Shown here one piece after another: positions 18,032-27,335 of a DNA stretch of 64,000 nt (its first letter is position 1; every line of letters begins with the position of its first letter). Made by a program: the position numbers and the translations under genes. The notes under the pieces are model-generated. The model was not told the DNA's origin. It saw only the letters and a list, made by a program, of their open reading frames with translations, and searched no databases. Source of the DNA: CAINVV01 sp037137375 (GTDB lineage Bacteria > Bacteroidota > Bacteroidia > Bacteroidales > Prolixibacteraceae); the NCBI GenBank assembly GCA_037137375.1, contig JBAXKJ010000016.1, forward strand, positions 62,001 through 126,000, given 5' to 3'.

Positions 18032-19588
18032 CTATTTTTCCTTGAGTTGATGAATCACGTCGATGATGGTTCCATCGCGATACTCAACAATTCCAACAAT
18101 TTTGTCGGTATACTCGAGTGGTGCAGGGATACCTGTGATCTTATCCACCTCAATCTCCAGGTCATGAATATCCTTGATATTGAGTCCTGATTTACGCAGA
18201 TTAGCTTCCAATTCTTTAAATGCAGGATTTACGCAGATTCCCCGCTCCGTAACCAGCACATGCACCGTTTCGCCTGGGGTTACAATGGTGTGAACGCTCT
18301 TCTTGATAATTGGAATACGACCACGAAATGAAGGACAAACAACCACGGTCAACTTCGCCCCCGAGGCTGTATCTGAATGGCCGCCGGAAGCGCCACGAAT
18401 TTTTCCTTCAGATCCGGTGATGACATTGACATTGAAATCCACATCAATCTCCAGGGCACCGAGAACCACCACATCAATTTTATTGGTAATACAGCCGCAG
18501 TTAAAAGGATTGGCGTACAAGGCTGCAGGAATTTCAATATGATGACGGTTGTTCAACAAAGAATTACTCACCACTGCATCAAACGATTGAACATCAAAGA
18601 TGGTCTCAAACAAACCCTCATTAAGCATATCCACACAATAAGAAGTGATGCCGCCAAGCATGAAACTCCCCTTGATCCCCTTCGTCTTCATCTTTTCACG
18701 AATGAATTTCGCTACAGCTAGTGAAGCACCACCTGCACCCACCTGAAAGGCAAATCCGGGTACGAAAAAACCAGAATGTTCGATTACATCTGCTGCCAGT
18801 TTGGCAATTCTCAGGTCCATTGGAGAGTTGGTAATACGGGTGGTTCCCGTAGCAATTTTCGAAGCGTCCCCGATAGAATCGACCAATACCACATGATCGA
18901 TAAAATTCTGCGAAATTGAGAGTGGGATGCAGGGGAAATTGACCAGGTTATCCGTCACGACAATCACCTGTTTGGCATAACGGGCATCAATGACCGCATA
19001 ACCGATGGAGCCGAAGGCAGATTTCCCGTGAGAACCCGTCGCATTACCTTCGCAGTCGGCAGCGGAAGCTGGAATAACCGCCAGATCAATTTGAATTTTT
19101 CCGGTGTGAATGCATCTCACCCTGCCTCCATGTGAATGTATCACCACCGGCGTTTCAAGGACACCCAGGGCAATGGCACGGCCTAATTCGCTTCTGATGC
19201 CCGATGAGAAAATGCGGGTAACTGTTCCATCTACGAGATAAGGAAGGATTGGATCATGGCATTCATTCAGCGAGGAGGAGGCTAAGGTAATCTCGCGAAT
19301 TCCCATGTTGTGGAGAATTGTGAGTGTCTGTACCAGCAGGATATCTCCGTTTCGCAGGTGATGATGAAAAGAAACCGTCATTCCGTTGTGCGGATTACTT
19401 CTGATGATAGCCTCTTCGAGGGTCTTACAAAGTTTGCTCTGATGAGGAAGATAGGCCTTGTTGGGGGCCGGGATGGTTGGCTCATCCATCCAGCCTTTAC
19501 TCAATTTGGTCAACGCACCCTGAAAAGGTTCTAATTTTCCTATTCCTTCAATGTATTCAGGGATCTCCCTTCCTAAACTATTTAACAT
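18032..19588 (-). CDS. citF: Citrate lyase alpha subunit (citrate:acetyl-ACP transferase)
   Basis: A 518-residue CitF, the subunit that swaps acetate for citrate on the acyl carrier protein. It starts MLNSLGREIPEYIEG and contains the conserved FHHHLRNGD region and SGGHSDTASGAKLTVVV near residues 400-420. Length is normal for the family. It lies 24 bases downstream of citE and directly upstream of citXG in the operon citD-citE-citF-citXG-citC. Confidence 0.96.
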   Translation of the reverse strand: MLNSLGREIPEYIEGIGKLEPFQGALTKLSKGWMDEPTIPAPNKAYLPHQSKLCKTLEEAIIRSNPHNGMTVSFHHHLRNGDILLVQTLTILHNMGIREITLASSSLNECHDPILPYLVDGTVTRIFSSGIRSELGRAIALGVLETPVVIHSHGGRVRCIHTGKIQIDLAVIPASAADCEGNATGSHGKSAFGSIGYAVIDARYAKQVIVVTDNLVNFPCIPLSISQNFIDHVVLVDSIGDASKIATGTTRITNSPMDLRIAKLAADVIEHSGFFVPGFAFQVGAGGASLAVAKFIREKMKTKGIKGSFMLGGITSYCVDMLNEGLFETIFDVQSFDAVVSNSLLNNRHHIEIPAALYANPFNCGCITNKIDVVVLGALEIDVDFNVNVITGSEGKIRGASGGHSDTASGAKLTVVVCPSFRGRIPIIKKSVHTIVTPGETVHVLVTERGICVNPAFKELEANLRKSGLNIKDIHDLEIEVDKITGIPAPLEYTDKIVGIVEYRDGTIIDVIHQLKEK

Positions 19589-19612
19589 GATATTTATATG
19601 ATTGATAACCTG

Positions 19613-20491
19613 TTATCCTATTTTTATATTAGCAAGCCTGAGCACATATTGCGCCCGGGCAACAATTGGGGCATCCACCATTTTCCCATCAATGGCAAAA
19701 ACACCGATGCCGGCAGCGCTGTTTACCATGAACTCCTTGACGATGTGGTAAGCTTTCCTGATCTCCTCCTCGGTTGGCGTAAAGACCTCATGTACTACAT
19801 CAATCTGCCTCGGATTGATTACAGCTTTACCTGTGAAACCTATTTTCCGGGCGTATTCAGTTTCCCTTCGCAAACCTTCTTCATCGTTCACATCGGGGAA
19901 GACCGTATCAATTACATCGATGTGGCTTGCCTTCGCAGCCATGACAATCCTTTTGCGGGCAAAGTCGATCCCAGCCCCATCTTGTGTATAGACGATATTC
20001 ATATCTGCTGTAAGGTCCTGTCCTCCAATGGTTATCGCATCTATCCTGCTGAATTTACTGGCAATGTTGAATACGTTCTGTACCCCCATCGCCGTCTCGA
20101 TCATGGCATGAAGTGTCATTTGATTATGTGGCAAATGATGTTTATCCTCAATGCGCTCAATGATTTTCAGAAGTTCAACCACCTCTTCGGGTGATTCTGT
20201 TTTTGGATAGCGGATGGCTGAAGGCTGGAGTGGAACAATTTCCTCCAAATCAGCCAGGCCGAATGGAGTACTCAGGTGGTTGACCCTGACACATACCTCG
20301 GCATCGTAAAAATCCGTCACTTTAATCATGTTCCTGACCAAAGTTCTTGCTGCATCCTTTTGGTTCAATGCAACGGCATCTTCCAGATCAAGCAATATGC
20401 TGTCGGCCCCGTAGATTCCTCCCTGCTGGATCATCGCAGGATTATTTCCGGGGATGTAGAGCATTGTTCTGCGGTTCTTATAGTTTTTCAT
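19613..20491 (-). CDS. citE: Citrate lyase beta subunit (citryl-ACP lyase)
   Basis: A 292-residue CitE, which cleaves citryl-ACP to acetyl-ACP and oxaloacetate. Motifs: RRTMLYIPGNNPAMIQ at the N-terminus, the metal-binding LLDLEDAVALNQKDAAR, RVNHLSTPFG, and IGGQDLTADMN. I chose the ATG at 20489-20491 (MKNYKNRRTML) because it gives the family N-terminus and a 13-base gap to citD. A longer in-frame start would run into citD and has no conserved sequence. Confidence 0.95.
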   Translation of the reverse strand: MKNYKNRRTMLYIPGNNPAMIQQGGIYGADSILLDLEDAVALNQKDAARTLVRNMIKVTDFYDAEVCVRVNHLSTPFGLADLEEIVPLQPSAIRYPKTESPEEVVELLKIIERIEDKHHLPHNQMTLHAMIETAMGVQNVFNIASKFSRIDAITIGGQDLTADMNIVYTQDGAGIDFARKRIVMAAKASHIDVIDTVFPDVNDEEGLRRETEYARKIGFTGKAVINPRQIDVVHEVFTPTEEEIRKAYHIVKEFMVNSAAGIGVFAIDGKMVDAPIVARAQYVLRLANIKIG

Positions 20492-20504
20492 CCAGTTTAA
20501 TGTG

Positions 20505-20792
20505 TTACAAAGTTCCTTCCTGTTGACCAAGTGATCTCTTGATTGCGGTCTCCAGACGGGCTTTGATGGTAGGTTCCAATGCCCCTTTGTCTTTTGCAAT
20601 CAAGTGAATATCTGTCATTTCATACTCGTCGAGCATGTCCGTTACAATCTGTTTGAAACTTGCCCCAAACTGCTGCATGACAGTCGAAGAAATTTCAATC
20701 TTTCTGCCCGATTTATTGGGTAATGGTTCGATGAGTACGATCACGTCGCTCGACTCAAAAGTACCCGACTGGGCTGCTATTTTAGGCTTCAT
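20505..20792 (-). CDS. citD: Citrate lyase acyl carrier protein (gamma subunit)
   Basis: A 95-residue CitD. The attachment region QSGTFESSDV places the prosthetic-group serine at Ser14, as in the characterised family members. The protein carries the phosphoribosyl-dephospho-CoA arm on which acetyl and citryl groups are moved between CitF and CitE. It is the first cit gene of the operon, 9 bases downstream of the MFS transporter gene. Confidence 0.94.
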   Translation of the reverse strand: MKPKIAAQSGTFESSDVIVLIEPLPNKSGRKIEISSTVMQQFGASFKQIVTDMLDEYEMTDIHLIAKDKGALEPTIKARLETAIKRSLGQQEGTL

Positions 20793-20801
20793 ACCAATAG
20801 A

Positions 20802-22154
20802 TTAAATATTCGGATCAAATTTACGAAAATTCGAGAGACTGCCTCTTGAATGATGGACCAAAAGCATGACCAAAAAAATCAATCCTATTCCAAAAAACAA
20901 GGTAATGGCAAGTACCGAATAGCGCATGCTCCCGGTAATGGCTTCAATGATTCCAAAACTAAAGGTACCCGCGACCGTAGCCAGCTTCTCGGTTACGTCG
21001 TAGAAACTGAAGAAGGAGGTATGGTCGGTTGTCTCAGGAAGCATCTTGGAATAGGTCGATCGGGCCAGTGACTGGGATCCGCCCATAACGATGCCTATCA
21101 CAAATGCGGCAGCCACAAATCCCGCTGCACCGGTTATTGTGTAGGCATAAAAGCAGACGATGATCCAGATTATGACCGAAACGATCAGCGCTTTCAGGTT
21201 ACCGATTCGTCCTGAAAGTCTGGCGAAAAACCAGGCGCCGAACATGGCAACCAGTTGAATTACCATGATGGTAGGAATCAAGACCCCATCTTTTAACCCG
21301 AGCTCCTTCTCCCCAAAAGTGGCCGCCATGAACATCGTCGTTAGGATTCCCATCATTATAAAAAAAAACCCCAGGAGGTAAATGCTTAACTTATAGGAAC
21401 TCCGAACTTGTCTGAACACAATTCTGAGTTCCTTGTATCCGTTGGTGAACACATTTTCGTGGCGCTTCCGTTTGCTGTAGATATATTTGGGAAGGTACCT
21501 GAAGGTCATGGTTGAGAAACCAATCCACCATATGCATACAGTGACGAAAGATATTCTGGCAGGCAGAGAGGAATCTTTTGAGAAACCAAAAAACTCCGGC
21601 ATCATGATCATCCAGAGATTGAAAAGAAGCAGGACAACCCCTCCGAGGTATCCCATGGAGTAGCCCCTTGCACTGATGCGGTCCTGGTCTTCGGGCTCTG
21701 CAATGACTGGAAGAAAAGAGTTGTAAAACACGATGCTTCCCCCGTAACCGACCGTCCCGAGGGTAAATGCGATGATCCCAAGTTCAATGTGCTGTGGGTC
21801 GAAAAAATAGAGTGCCCCACAAGAAACTGCCCCGATCCATGTAAAGGCGCGCATGAAGCCTTTCCTGCGGCCGGTGTAGTCTGCGATGGATGAAAACAAC
21901 GGTGATCCGGCGGCAACGATCAGATAGGCTGCGGCGATGGCCCATGAATAGAGTACGGTATTAACGACTTTCCACCCGAAAAAGGAGACCATAAAATCAT
22001 TTCCATGGCGGGTGACGGTATTATAATAGATTGGGAAGATGGTGGAAGAGATCGTGAGCTGGTAGACCGAATTAGCCCAGTCGTACATCACCCATGCACG
22101 CACAACCTTCGGATCGCCTTTAACAATTGGACTATTATGATCGTTGTCTCTCAT
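20802..22154 (-). CDS. MFS transporter, UMF1/Atg22-like family
   Basis: A 450-residue protein with about 12 predicted membrane segments. The start region WVMYDWANSVYQLTISSTIF and SSIADYTGRRKGFMRAFTWI are typical of the UMF1 (Atg22-related) MFS family, as is GSQSLARSTYSKMLPE. The substrate is not known. Its 9-base spacing to citD places it in the citrate lyase operon, so transport of citrate or of a product is possible, but that is inference: characterised citrate carriers of these operons are mostly of other families (CitS, CitM). Confidence 0.88.
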   Translation of the reverse strand: MRDNDHNSPIVKGDPKVVRAWVMYDWANSVYQLTISSTIFPIYYNTVTRHGNDFMVSFFGWKVVNTVLYSWAIAAAYLIVAAGSPLFSSIADYTGRRKGFMRAFTWIGAVSCGALYFFDPQHIELGIIAFTLGTVGYGGSIVFYNSFLPVIAEPEDQDRISARGYSMGYLGGVVLLLFNLWMIMMPEFFGFSKDSSLPARISFVTVCIWWIGFSTMTFRYLPKYIYSKRKRHENVFTNGYKELRIVFRQVRSSYKLSIYLLGFFFIMMGILTTMFMAATFGEKELGLKDGVLIPTIMVIQLVAMFGAWFFARLSGRIGNLKALIVSVIIWIIVCFYAYTITGAAGFVAAAFVIGIVMGGSQSLARSTYSKMLPETTDHTSFFSFYDVTEKLATVAGTFSFGIIEAITGSMRYSVLAITLFFGIGLIFLVMLLVHHSRGSLSNFRKFDPNI

Positions 22155-22177
22155 TTTAAAATCCGGAATTCGGGAAC

Positions 22178-22465
22178 CTAATTCCTTCCTTTTCCTGGAA
22201 GTCTGATAATCTTCTTCGGCCCTACCTGAACCTCATTATTAGGCTTTTCCATAGGCCCACGCAGATGGATGATCAATCCGTTCAGAAAATTCCGAAGCAA
22301 CTGATCGCCGCATTCCTTGTAGTTTGGATGATCTTCTTTCCTGAAAACAGCGCTCAATTCAGAGGCAGTAATCTTGAAATCAACCAGACCAAGAATTTGC
22401 AGGATGTCCTCATCCTTCAATTTGAGGGCCACCCTAAGCTTTTTAAGGATATCGTTATTTGTCAT
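22178..22465 (-). CDS. DUF1456 family protein (YehS-like)
   Basis: A 95-residue protein. It begins MTNNDILKKLRVALKLKD and has the second half-repeat (FKITASELSAVFRKEDHPNY, then CGDQLLRNFLNGLI) that marks DUF1456. The family has a duplicated helical motif, and its function is not established. It lies 23 bases upstream of the MFS gene. A TATCTTTG box ends only 4 bases before its ATG, so the mRNA may be leaderless. Confidence 0.88.
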   Translation of the reverse strand: MTNNDILKKLRVALKLKDEDILQILGLVDFKITASELSAVFRKEDHPNYKECGDQLLRNFLNGLIIHLRGPMEKPNNEVQVGPKKIIRLPGKGRN

Positions 22466-22469
22466 GTTT

Positions 22470-22477
22470 CAAAGATA
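22470..22477 (-). promoter_or_regulatory. Probable -7 element for the DUF1456-MFS-cit transcript
   Basis: The minus strand reads TATCTTTG, matching TAnnTTTG, with the G 4 bases from the DUF1456 ATG. It lies directly after the pckG terminator hairpin. If used, the transcript would be leaderless. The -33 position falls inside the terminator and has no TTTG. Confidence 0.4.
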
Positions 22478-22479
22478 AA

Positions 22480-22507
22480 AAAAACGCCCCATTGCTGAGG
22501 CGTTTTT
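22480..22507 (-). terminator. Rho-independent terminator of pckG
   Basis: AAAAACGCC and GGCGTTTTT form a perfect 9-base stem with a 10-base loop. Read on the minus strand, it follows the pckG stop by about 20 bases and ends in a T-run. Confidence 0.88.
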
Positions 22508-22526
22508 ATAGCAATTGTCTGTATGA

Positions 22527-24314
22527 TTATGCGAGTCTGGCTTCGAGTAGTTCAACCTGAAGTTTCAGCTCATTGGGAAGTCTTTCGCCGAGTGCGGCCT
22601 GTTGCTCTTTGATAAGCTCCAGTTCGTCTTTCCATAAGGCTTTGTCGACTTTTACAAGTTCTGCGATATCTTCTTTAGTAACAGAGATTCCGCTGAGGTC
22701 GATACCATCCACGGTAGGAACATAGCCGATAGCAGTCTCGGTAGCAGCAGCAGTACCTTCGCATCTTCCGAAAATCCATGCAAGAACCCTCATGTTGTCG
22801 CCATAACCCGGCCACAACCATTTTCCATCCTTATCTTTGCGGAACCAGTTGACATTGAAGATCTTTGGAAGGGCCTCTGGTTTTGGGGCATTCTTGCCTA
22901 TAGTCAGCCAATGTCCAAAATAATCTGCCATGTTGTATCCACAGAAAGGAAGCATTGCAAAAGGATCCCTGCGAACACCGGCCTTCAAACCGATAGCAGC
23001 AGCTGTAACTTCGGAACCTACCACGGAACCCATGAAAGTACCATGCACCCAGCTCATTGCCTGATAAACAAGTGGAACGGTGCTCGGACGACGTCCACCG
23101 AAAAGAATGGCAGAGATCGGAACACCTTTGGGATCTTCCCATGCTGGGTCGATACAGGGACACTGGAAAGCTGGCGCGGTAAAGCGTGCGTTCGGGTGGG
23201 CAGCAGGTTTTCCTGAAGCCTTGTCGTATACTTCGTTGGTCCAGGTAATCGTCCCTTCGGGAGCTTCATAACCGATACCCTCCCACCAGATGTCACCGTC
23301 GGGTGTTAATCCCGTATTGGTGAAAATAGTACCTGATGCGGCCGAAAGCATGGCGTTTGGATTGGTATCGATAGAAGTGCCGGGAGCTACGCCAAAGAAT
23401 CCAGCTTCAGGATTGATGGCATAAAGCTGACCGTCTTTCCCGAATTTCATCCAGGCGATATCGTCACCGATAGTCTCGACTTTCCATCCTGGAATAGTCG
23501 GGATCAGCATGGCGAGGTTGGTTTTTCCACAAGCACTCGGGAAAGCTGCAGCGATGTATTTTTTCACACCCTTTGGATTGGTGATGCCCATGATCAGCAT
23601 GTGCTCAGCCAACCAACCTTGCTCTTTAGCCATTGCAGAGGCAATACGGAGAGCAAAACATTTTTTACCAAGGAGGGCATTGCCACCGTATCCGCTTCCA
23701 TAGGAGATAATCTCTTTTGTCTCGGGGAAATGAGTGATATATTTCTGATCGATTGGAGCACAAGGCCATTTAACGTCTTCTTGTCCTGGTTTCAGCGGAG
23801 CTCCAACTGAGTGAACAGAAGGAACAAATTCGCCATCACCCAATACATCCAGGACGGCCTTGCCCATGCGGGTCATGATTTTCATATTGACGACCACATA
23901 AGGAGAATCGGTCAATTCGATTCCAATGTGCGCGATTTCTGAGCCTAGTGGTCCCATACTGAAAGGAATCACGTACATGGTACGGCCCTTCATTGCACCT
24001 CTGAACAACTCTTTCAGGGTAGCTTTCATTTCTTTAGGATCTGCCCAGTTATTGGTCGGACCAGCATCCTCCTGCTTCTCAGAGCAGATATATGTTCTGT
24101 TTTCTACGCGGGCAACATCACTTGGATCGGACTGGAAATAATAGCTGTTCGGACGTTTTTCACCGTCGAGTTTCACAGCCATTCCTGTGGCTACCATTTC
24201 AGCCAACAGACGGTCGTTCTCTTCTTCTGAACCATCGCACCAGTAAACTTTTTCCGGCTGACAAAGTTCAGCCCATTCGTTAACCCAACTGATTAATTTT
24301 TGATTGTTTGTCAT
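22527..24314 (-). CDS. pckG: Phosphoenolpyruvate carboxykinase (GTP)
   Basis: A 595-residue PEPCK of the GTP-dependent class. It shows the PEPCK-specific IYVIPFSMGP-like segment (VIPFSMGPLGSEIAH), the kinase-1 loop FPSACGKTNLAMLIP with the reactive cysteine, and the metal/nucleotide region GDDIAWMKFGKDG. The enzyme interconverts oxaloacetate and PEP. Next to citrate lyase, which yields oxaloacetate, this gives a direct route from citrate to PEP. It is followed by a strong terminator and lies 58 bases downstream of an aminotransferase gene. Confidence 0.97.
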   Translation of the reverse strand: MTNNQKLISWVNEWAELCQPEKVYWCDGSEEENDRLLAEMVATGMAVKLDGEKRPNSYYFQSDPSDVARVENRTYICSEKQEDAGPTNNWADPKEMKATLKELFRGAMKGRTMYVIPFSMGPLGSEIAHIGIELTDSPYVVVNMKIMTRMGKAVLDVLGDGEFVPSVHSVGAPLKPGQEDVKWPCAPIDQKYITHFPETKEIISYGSGYGGNALLGKKCFALRIASAMAKEQGWLAEHMLIMGITNPKGVKKYIAAAFPSACGKTNLAMLIPTIPGWKVETIGDDIAWMKFGKDGQLYAINPEAGFFGVAPGTSIDTNPNAMLSAASGTIFTNTGLTPDGDIWWEGIGYEAPEGTITWTNEVYDKASGKPAAHPNARFTAPAFQCPCIDPAWEDPKGVPISAILFGGRRPSTVPLVYQAMSWVHGTFMGSVVGSEVTAAAIGLKAGVRRDPFAMLPFCGYNMADYFGHWLTIGKNAPKPEALPKIFNVNWFRKDKDGKWLWPGYGDNMRVLAWIFGRCEGTAAATETAIGYVPTVDGIDLSGISVTKEDIAELVKVDKALWKDELELIKEQQAALGERLPNELKLQVELLEARLA

Positions 24315-24372
24315 GAATCTGAATTGAATTTAATTTAATCTTATCTAATGATTTCCGTGAATCTCTAGTTTA

Positions 24373-25665
24373 TTACTTACCAAGATAGTCCTGGCAGGCA
24401 GAATGGATGTTCTCTACCAATTTGGCAATTTTCTCTTCTGGTACGGCGGAGAAGGCAATCCTGATCAGGTTTCCAAATACGATCACCCCGGTACTGTATT
24501 TTTCAAGCAGAATCTTTCTGACGTCTTCAGCTACCAGACCGTCTTTCAGCTCGATACACATAAAATAACCCGAATTGAAAGGCAGTGCAGTGAAATAACG
24601 CTTATACTTTGGATCCGTCAGCACCAGCTTTATCTTCTCATACCTGGAATGCAGGATTTTGAATTTTTCAACCTTGCTTTGGTCATAGTTCTCAGAAGCA
24701 TATACTTTTTGGAGAAGGGACTGTGATAAATGACTAATATTGGAGATGTTACCACGAACGGCTCCGGCAGTCTTATTTTCCAGTGCTTCATAAACAGCCG
24801 GGACTCCATTCTTAAGGCCATAGGTGATGAAACCTACCCTGAAACCCCAGACGTAATCCTCCTTGGTCGCTCCATCGAGCTTAACCGCGAGAACATTTTC
24901 ACTCAGGGTGGCAAGTCTGGTAAAGATGGATTCAGTAAAGACTTCTTTCTCGTAAACAAGTCCGAAATAAGCATCATCGATCAATACAACAATTTTTTTA
25001 CCCGTATCAGCCTGGTCTTTTACCACCTTTTCGATCTTATCAATTTCGGTAGAGAGAGGGGTGTAGCCAGTTGGATTGTTAGGAAAATTCAATAATACGA
25101 TGACCTTCCCCGAAGATTGAGCCATCTTTTCCGCTAACGCCTGCTCATTGAAACCGCCATTCTTGAACGTGGGGAAAGTAACAATCCTGCCATGGTAATT
25201 ATTCTCGAAAATAAGGGAATAATTCTCCCAGAACAAATCTGGAATTATCACTGTATCACCCTCATCTACAAAAAGATAGGCAGCCATACTCAAACCATGG
25301 GTAATTCCATTGGTCGCGATTGGCAAACTAATAACGGTCTCACCAAGTGAAGGGTTTTTCTTATATATAAAAGTTTTCCAAGTGTTTCTTAGGTCCGGCT
25401 TACCAAAACTCGGGGCATAAGGAAAAACGGAAGCGTCAGGAAGATTGATCAACTGGTCAAATTCTCCCAGGTGCATGGAATGCCCGTTGTCCTCAACAGC
25501 CTCACCAATAGTCGCGTTGATATCTTTGCCTTTTGCCTGCGCTGATTGTGCTAAAATTCCGAGCTTCGGAAAGAAGATGTTCTTCCCTCTTTCAGAAAGT
25601 AATTCAAAGATAGCAGGACTGTTATTTTGAATCACATCGTTCAATGTAGTTGCTTGTTGATCCAC
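24373..25665 (-). CDS. Class I/II PLP-dependent aminotransferase
   Basis: A 430-residue fold-type I aminotransferase. Visible motifs are NFPNNPTGYTPL (substrate/PLP binding), VLIDDAYFGLVYE (Asp and Tyr that contact the PLP ring) and KLDGATKEDYVWGFRVGF (the Schiff-base Lys in GATKED and the phosphate/carboxylate Arg). The exact substrate is uncertain; aspartate or another common amino acid is likely. A product of oxaloacetate would link it to pckG 58 bases downstream. A -7 element lies about 40 bases upstream. Confidence 0.87.
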   Translation of the reverse strand: MDQQATTLNDVIQNNSPAIFELLSERGKNIFFPKLGILAQSAQAKGKDINATIGEAVEDNGHSMHLGEFDQLINLPDASVFPYAPSFGKPDLRNTWKTFIYKKNPSLGETVISLPIATNGITHGLSMAAYLFVDEGDTVIIPDLFWENYSLIFENNYHGRIVTFPTFKNGGFNEQALAEKMAQSSGKVIVLLNFPNNPTGYTPLSTEIDKIEKVVKDQADTGKKIVVLIDDAYFGLVYEKEVFTESIFTRLATLSENVLAVKLDGATKEDYVWGFRVGFITYGLKNGVPAVYEALENKTAGAVRGNISNISHLSQSLLQKVYASENYDQSKVEKFKILHSRYEKIKLVLTDPKYKRYFTALPFNSGYFMCIELKDGLVAEDVRKILLEKYSTGVIVFGNLIRIAFSAVPEEKIAKLVENIHSACQDYLGK

Positions 25666-25703
25666 TTCTGTGAAGATTAAATAATTTATAATGAACTCGA
25701 TTG

Positions 25704-25711
25704 CAAAGTTA
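25704..25711 (-). promoter_or_regulatory. Probable -7 promoter element for the aminotransferase gene
   Basis: The minus strand reads TAACTTTG, matching TAnnTTTG, 38 bases upstream of the ATG. The leader would be about 30 bases. No TTTG is seen at -33. Confidence 0.5.
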
Positions 25712-25794
25712 TTTAAAAAGAAATACGGAATCCCCGGAGGAAAGCGGGCCTCTCAAAACTTAACGATGAATTAATGTTTTTTAAGCTTGACTTA

Positions 25795-25834
25795 AAACAG
25801 AAGAAGCGCCTTTCGCGGGGCGCCTCTTCTGTTT
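25795..25834 (-). terminator. Rho-independent terminator of xerD
   Basis: A long 16-base stem (arms beginning AAACAGAAGAAGCGCC at 25795-25810 and ending at 25834, one mismatch) with an 8-base loop, 4 bases past the xerD stop on the minus strand. It is flanked by T/A runs and is nearly symmetric, so it could act in both directions. Confidence 0.85.
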
Positions 25835-25838
25835 CGAA

Positions 25839-26738
25839 CTAGGATCTGGGATGAAATTTAATGATCGTTTCTTTCAAAAATTCCTTGTCCAGATGGGTGT
25901 AAATCTCTGTCGTAAGAATAGATTCATGCCCCAGCATTTCCTGAACGGCTCTCAAATCTGCGCCACCCTTGACGAGTGCCGAAGCGAAGGAGTGCCTGAA
26001 AGTATGCGGACTTATGCTCTTTTGAAGGTTGATTTTGGCACCCAATGTCTTGATAATGGTGAAAATCATGACCCGGCTTAATTTCTTGCCTCTCCTGTTG
26101 AGGAAGAGGACATTTTCTCCGGATTTATCAATTTTCAATTTCTTTCGGTAATTTACGAGATACTTTTTAATGTCTTCGATAGCCCTTTTACTGATAGGTA
26201 CCAGTCTTTCCTTTTCGCCCTTTCCGGAGATTCTGAGAAATTCCTGCTCAAAGTGCAGATTTGACATTCGAAGGTTAACAAGTTCAGATACTCTCAGTCC
26301 GCAGCTGTAAAGTGTTTCCAGCATGGCCTTATTCCGCAGACCCTCTGGTTTCGACAGATCGACCGAATCAATTAGTTTATTTATCTCGTCATCGGTCAGG
26401 ACATCCGGCAGTTTCCTGCCAATTTTAGGAGATTCGAGTAAAGTTGTAGGATCATTTTCAACAACTTCCTCAATCAAAAGGAACTTATAAAATGATTTAA
26501 TACCAGAAATCGTCCTCGCTTGTGTCCTCGGACTGACCGCAGTTTCAGTCATTCCTTCGACAAACTTTCTCAATTGGGACAATTTCAGAGTGGCAGGTGT
26601 TATCGTTGGAAAATTCTTTTCAATGAACGAAATAAGTTTGTTAATATCATTCATATAAGCACTTACAGAATTTTGAGAAAGCGATTTTTCCAGTCTCAAA
26701 AATGTTTCGTACCCTATTTTACTATCTTCCCAATTCAT
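25839..26738 (-). CDS. xerD: Site-specific tyrosine recombinase XerD
   Basis: A 299-residue tyrosine recombinase with an N-terminal SAM-like core-binding domain (about 1-95) and a catalytic domain with the full residue set: Arg in SCGLRVSELVNL, Lys in GKGEKERLVPI, HxxR in HTFRHSFA, His in LGHESILTTE and Tyr in IYTHL. It resolves chromosome dimers at dif together with FtsK, which is encoded nearby at 29456-31873. It is transcribed alone and ends at a strong terminator. Confidence 0.93.
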   Translation of the reverse strand: MNWEDSKIGYETFLRLEKSLSQNSVSAYMNDINKLISFIEKNFPTITPATLKLSQLRKFVEGMTETAVSPRTQARTISGIKSFYKFLLIEEVVENDPTTLLESPKIGRKLPDVLTDDEINKLIDSVDLSKPEGLRNKAMLETLYSCGLRVSELVNLRMSNLHFEQEFLRISGKGEKERLVPISKRAIEDIKKYLVNYRKKLKIDKSGENVLFLNRRGKKLSRVMIFTIIKTLGAKINLQKSISPHTFRHSFASALVKGGADLRAVQEMLGHESILTTEIYTHLDKEFLKETIIKFHPRS

Positions 26739-26900
26739 ATGTCAGGTTTTTTTCAAAATGGAACAATTAATGGACAATTTTGTTCGACTGAAAAAAATAA
26801 AATGATCATCATCAAAGTAAAATTTAATTTCCGAATTTAGTTGAGTTTTTCGTACGGACAAAATATGCCGGGCACCAAAAAAAATGTAAAACCAGGATCA

Positions 26901-27332
26901 ATGAAAATTAGCATTATTAACGGACCAAATTTGAATTTGCTGGGAAAACGTGAAAAAAGTATTTATGGAAGCAGCTCCTTCGAAGCATGGCTGGAAGCGA
27001 TCAGACCTCACTTTCCTCAGGTTGAATTAGAATATTATCAGTCAAATATTGAAGGTGAACTCGTCTCTTATATTCAAAAAGTAGGCTTCACTGCGGATGG
27101 CATTGTGATCAATGCCGGAGCCTACACCCACACTTCTATCGCTATCAGGGATGCTATTGCTGCTGTGAGCACACCTGTCGTTGAAGTTCATATTTCCAAT
27201 ATTCTGACCAGGGAATCGTTCAGGCACGAGTCCCTTATTGGTCCTGTTTGTAAGGGAAGCATCATGGGTTTCGGCCTCGACTCATACCGGTTGGGCATTG
27301 AAAGTTTCTTAAAGCCGGAAAATATATTATAA
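26901..27332 (+). CDS. aroQ: 3-dehydroquinate dehydratase, type II
   Basis: A 143-residue type II dehydroquinase of the shikimate pathway. Motifs: INGPNLNLLGKREKSIYG (active-site loop with the catalytic Tyr), VINAGAYTHTS, and VEVHISNILTRESFRHES. I chose the ATG at 26901 (MKISIINGPNLN); an in-frame TTG 60 bases upstream adds non-conserved sequence only. It is 3 bases upstream of pyk, so the two are co-transcribed. Confidence 0.95.
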   Translation: MKISIINGPNLNLLGKREKSIYGSSSFEAWLEAIRPHFPQVELEYYQSNIEGELVSYIQKVGFTADGIVINAGAYTHTSIAIRDAIAAVSTPVVEVHISNILTRESFRHESLIGPVCKGSIMGFGLDSYRLGIESFLKPENIL

Positions 27333-27335
27333 AGG

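Noticed and set aside
20492..20599. N-terminal extension of citE starting inside citD
   Set aside because: The extra residues are not conserved and overlap citD; the internal ATG gives the family N-terminus.
26841..26900. Longer aroQ form from an upstream TTG
   Set aside because: The conserved enzyme begins exactly at the ATG at 26901, and the added residues look like leader sequence.
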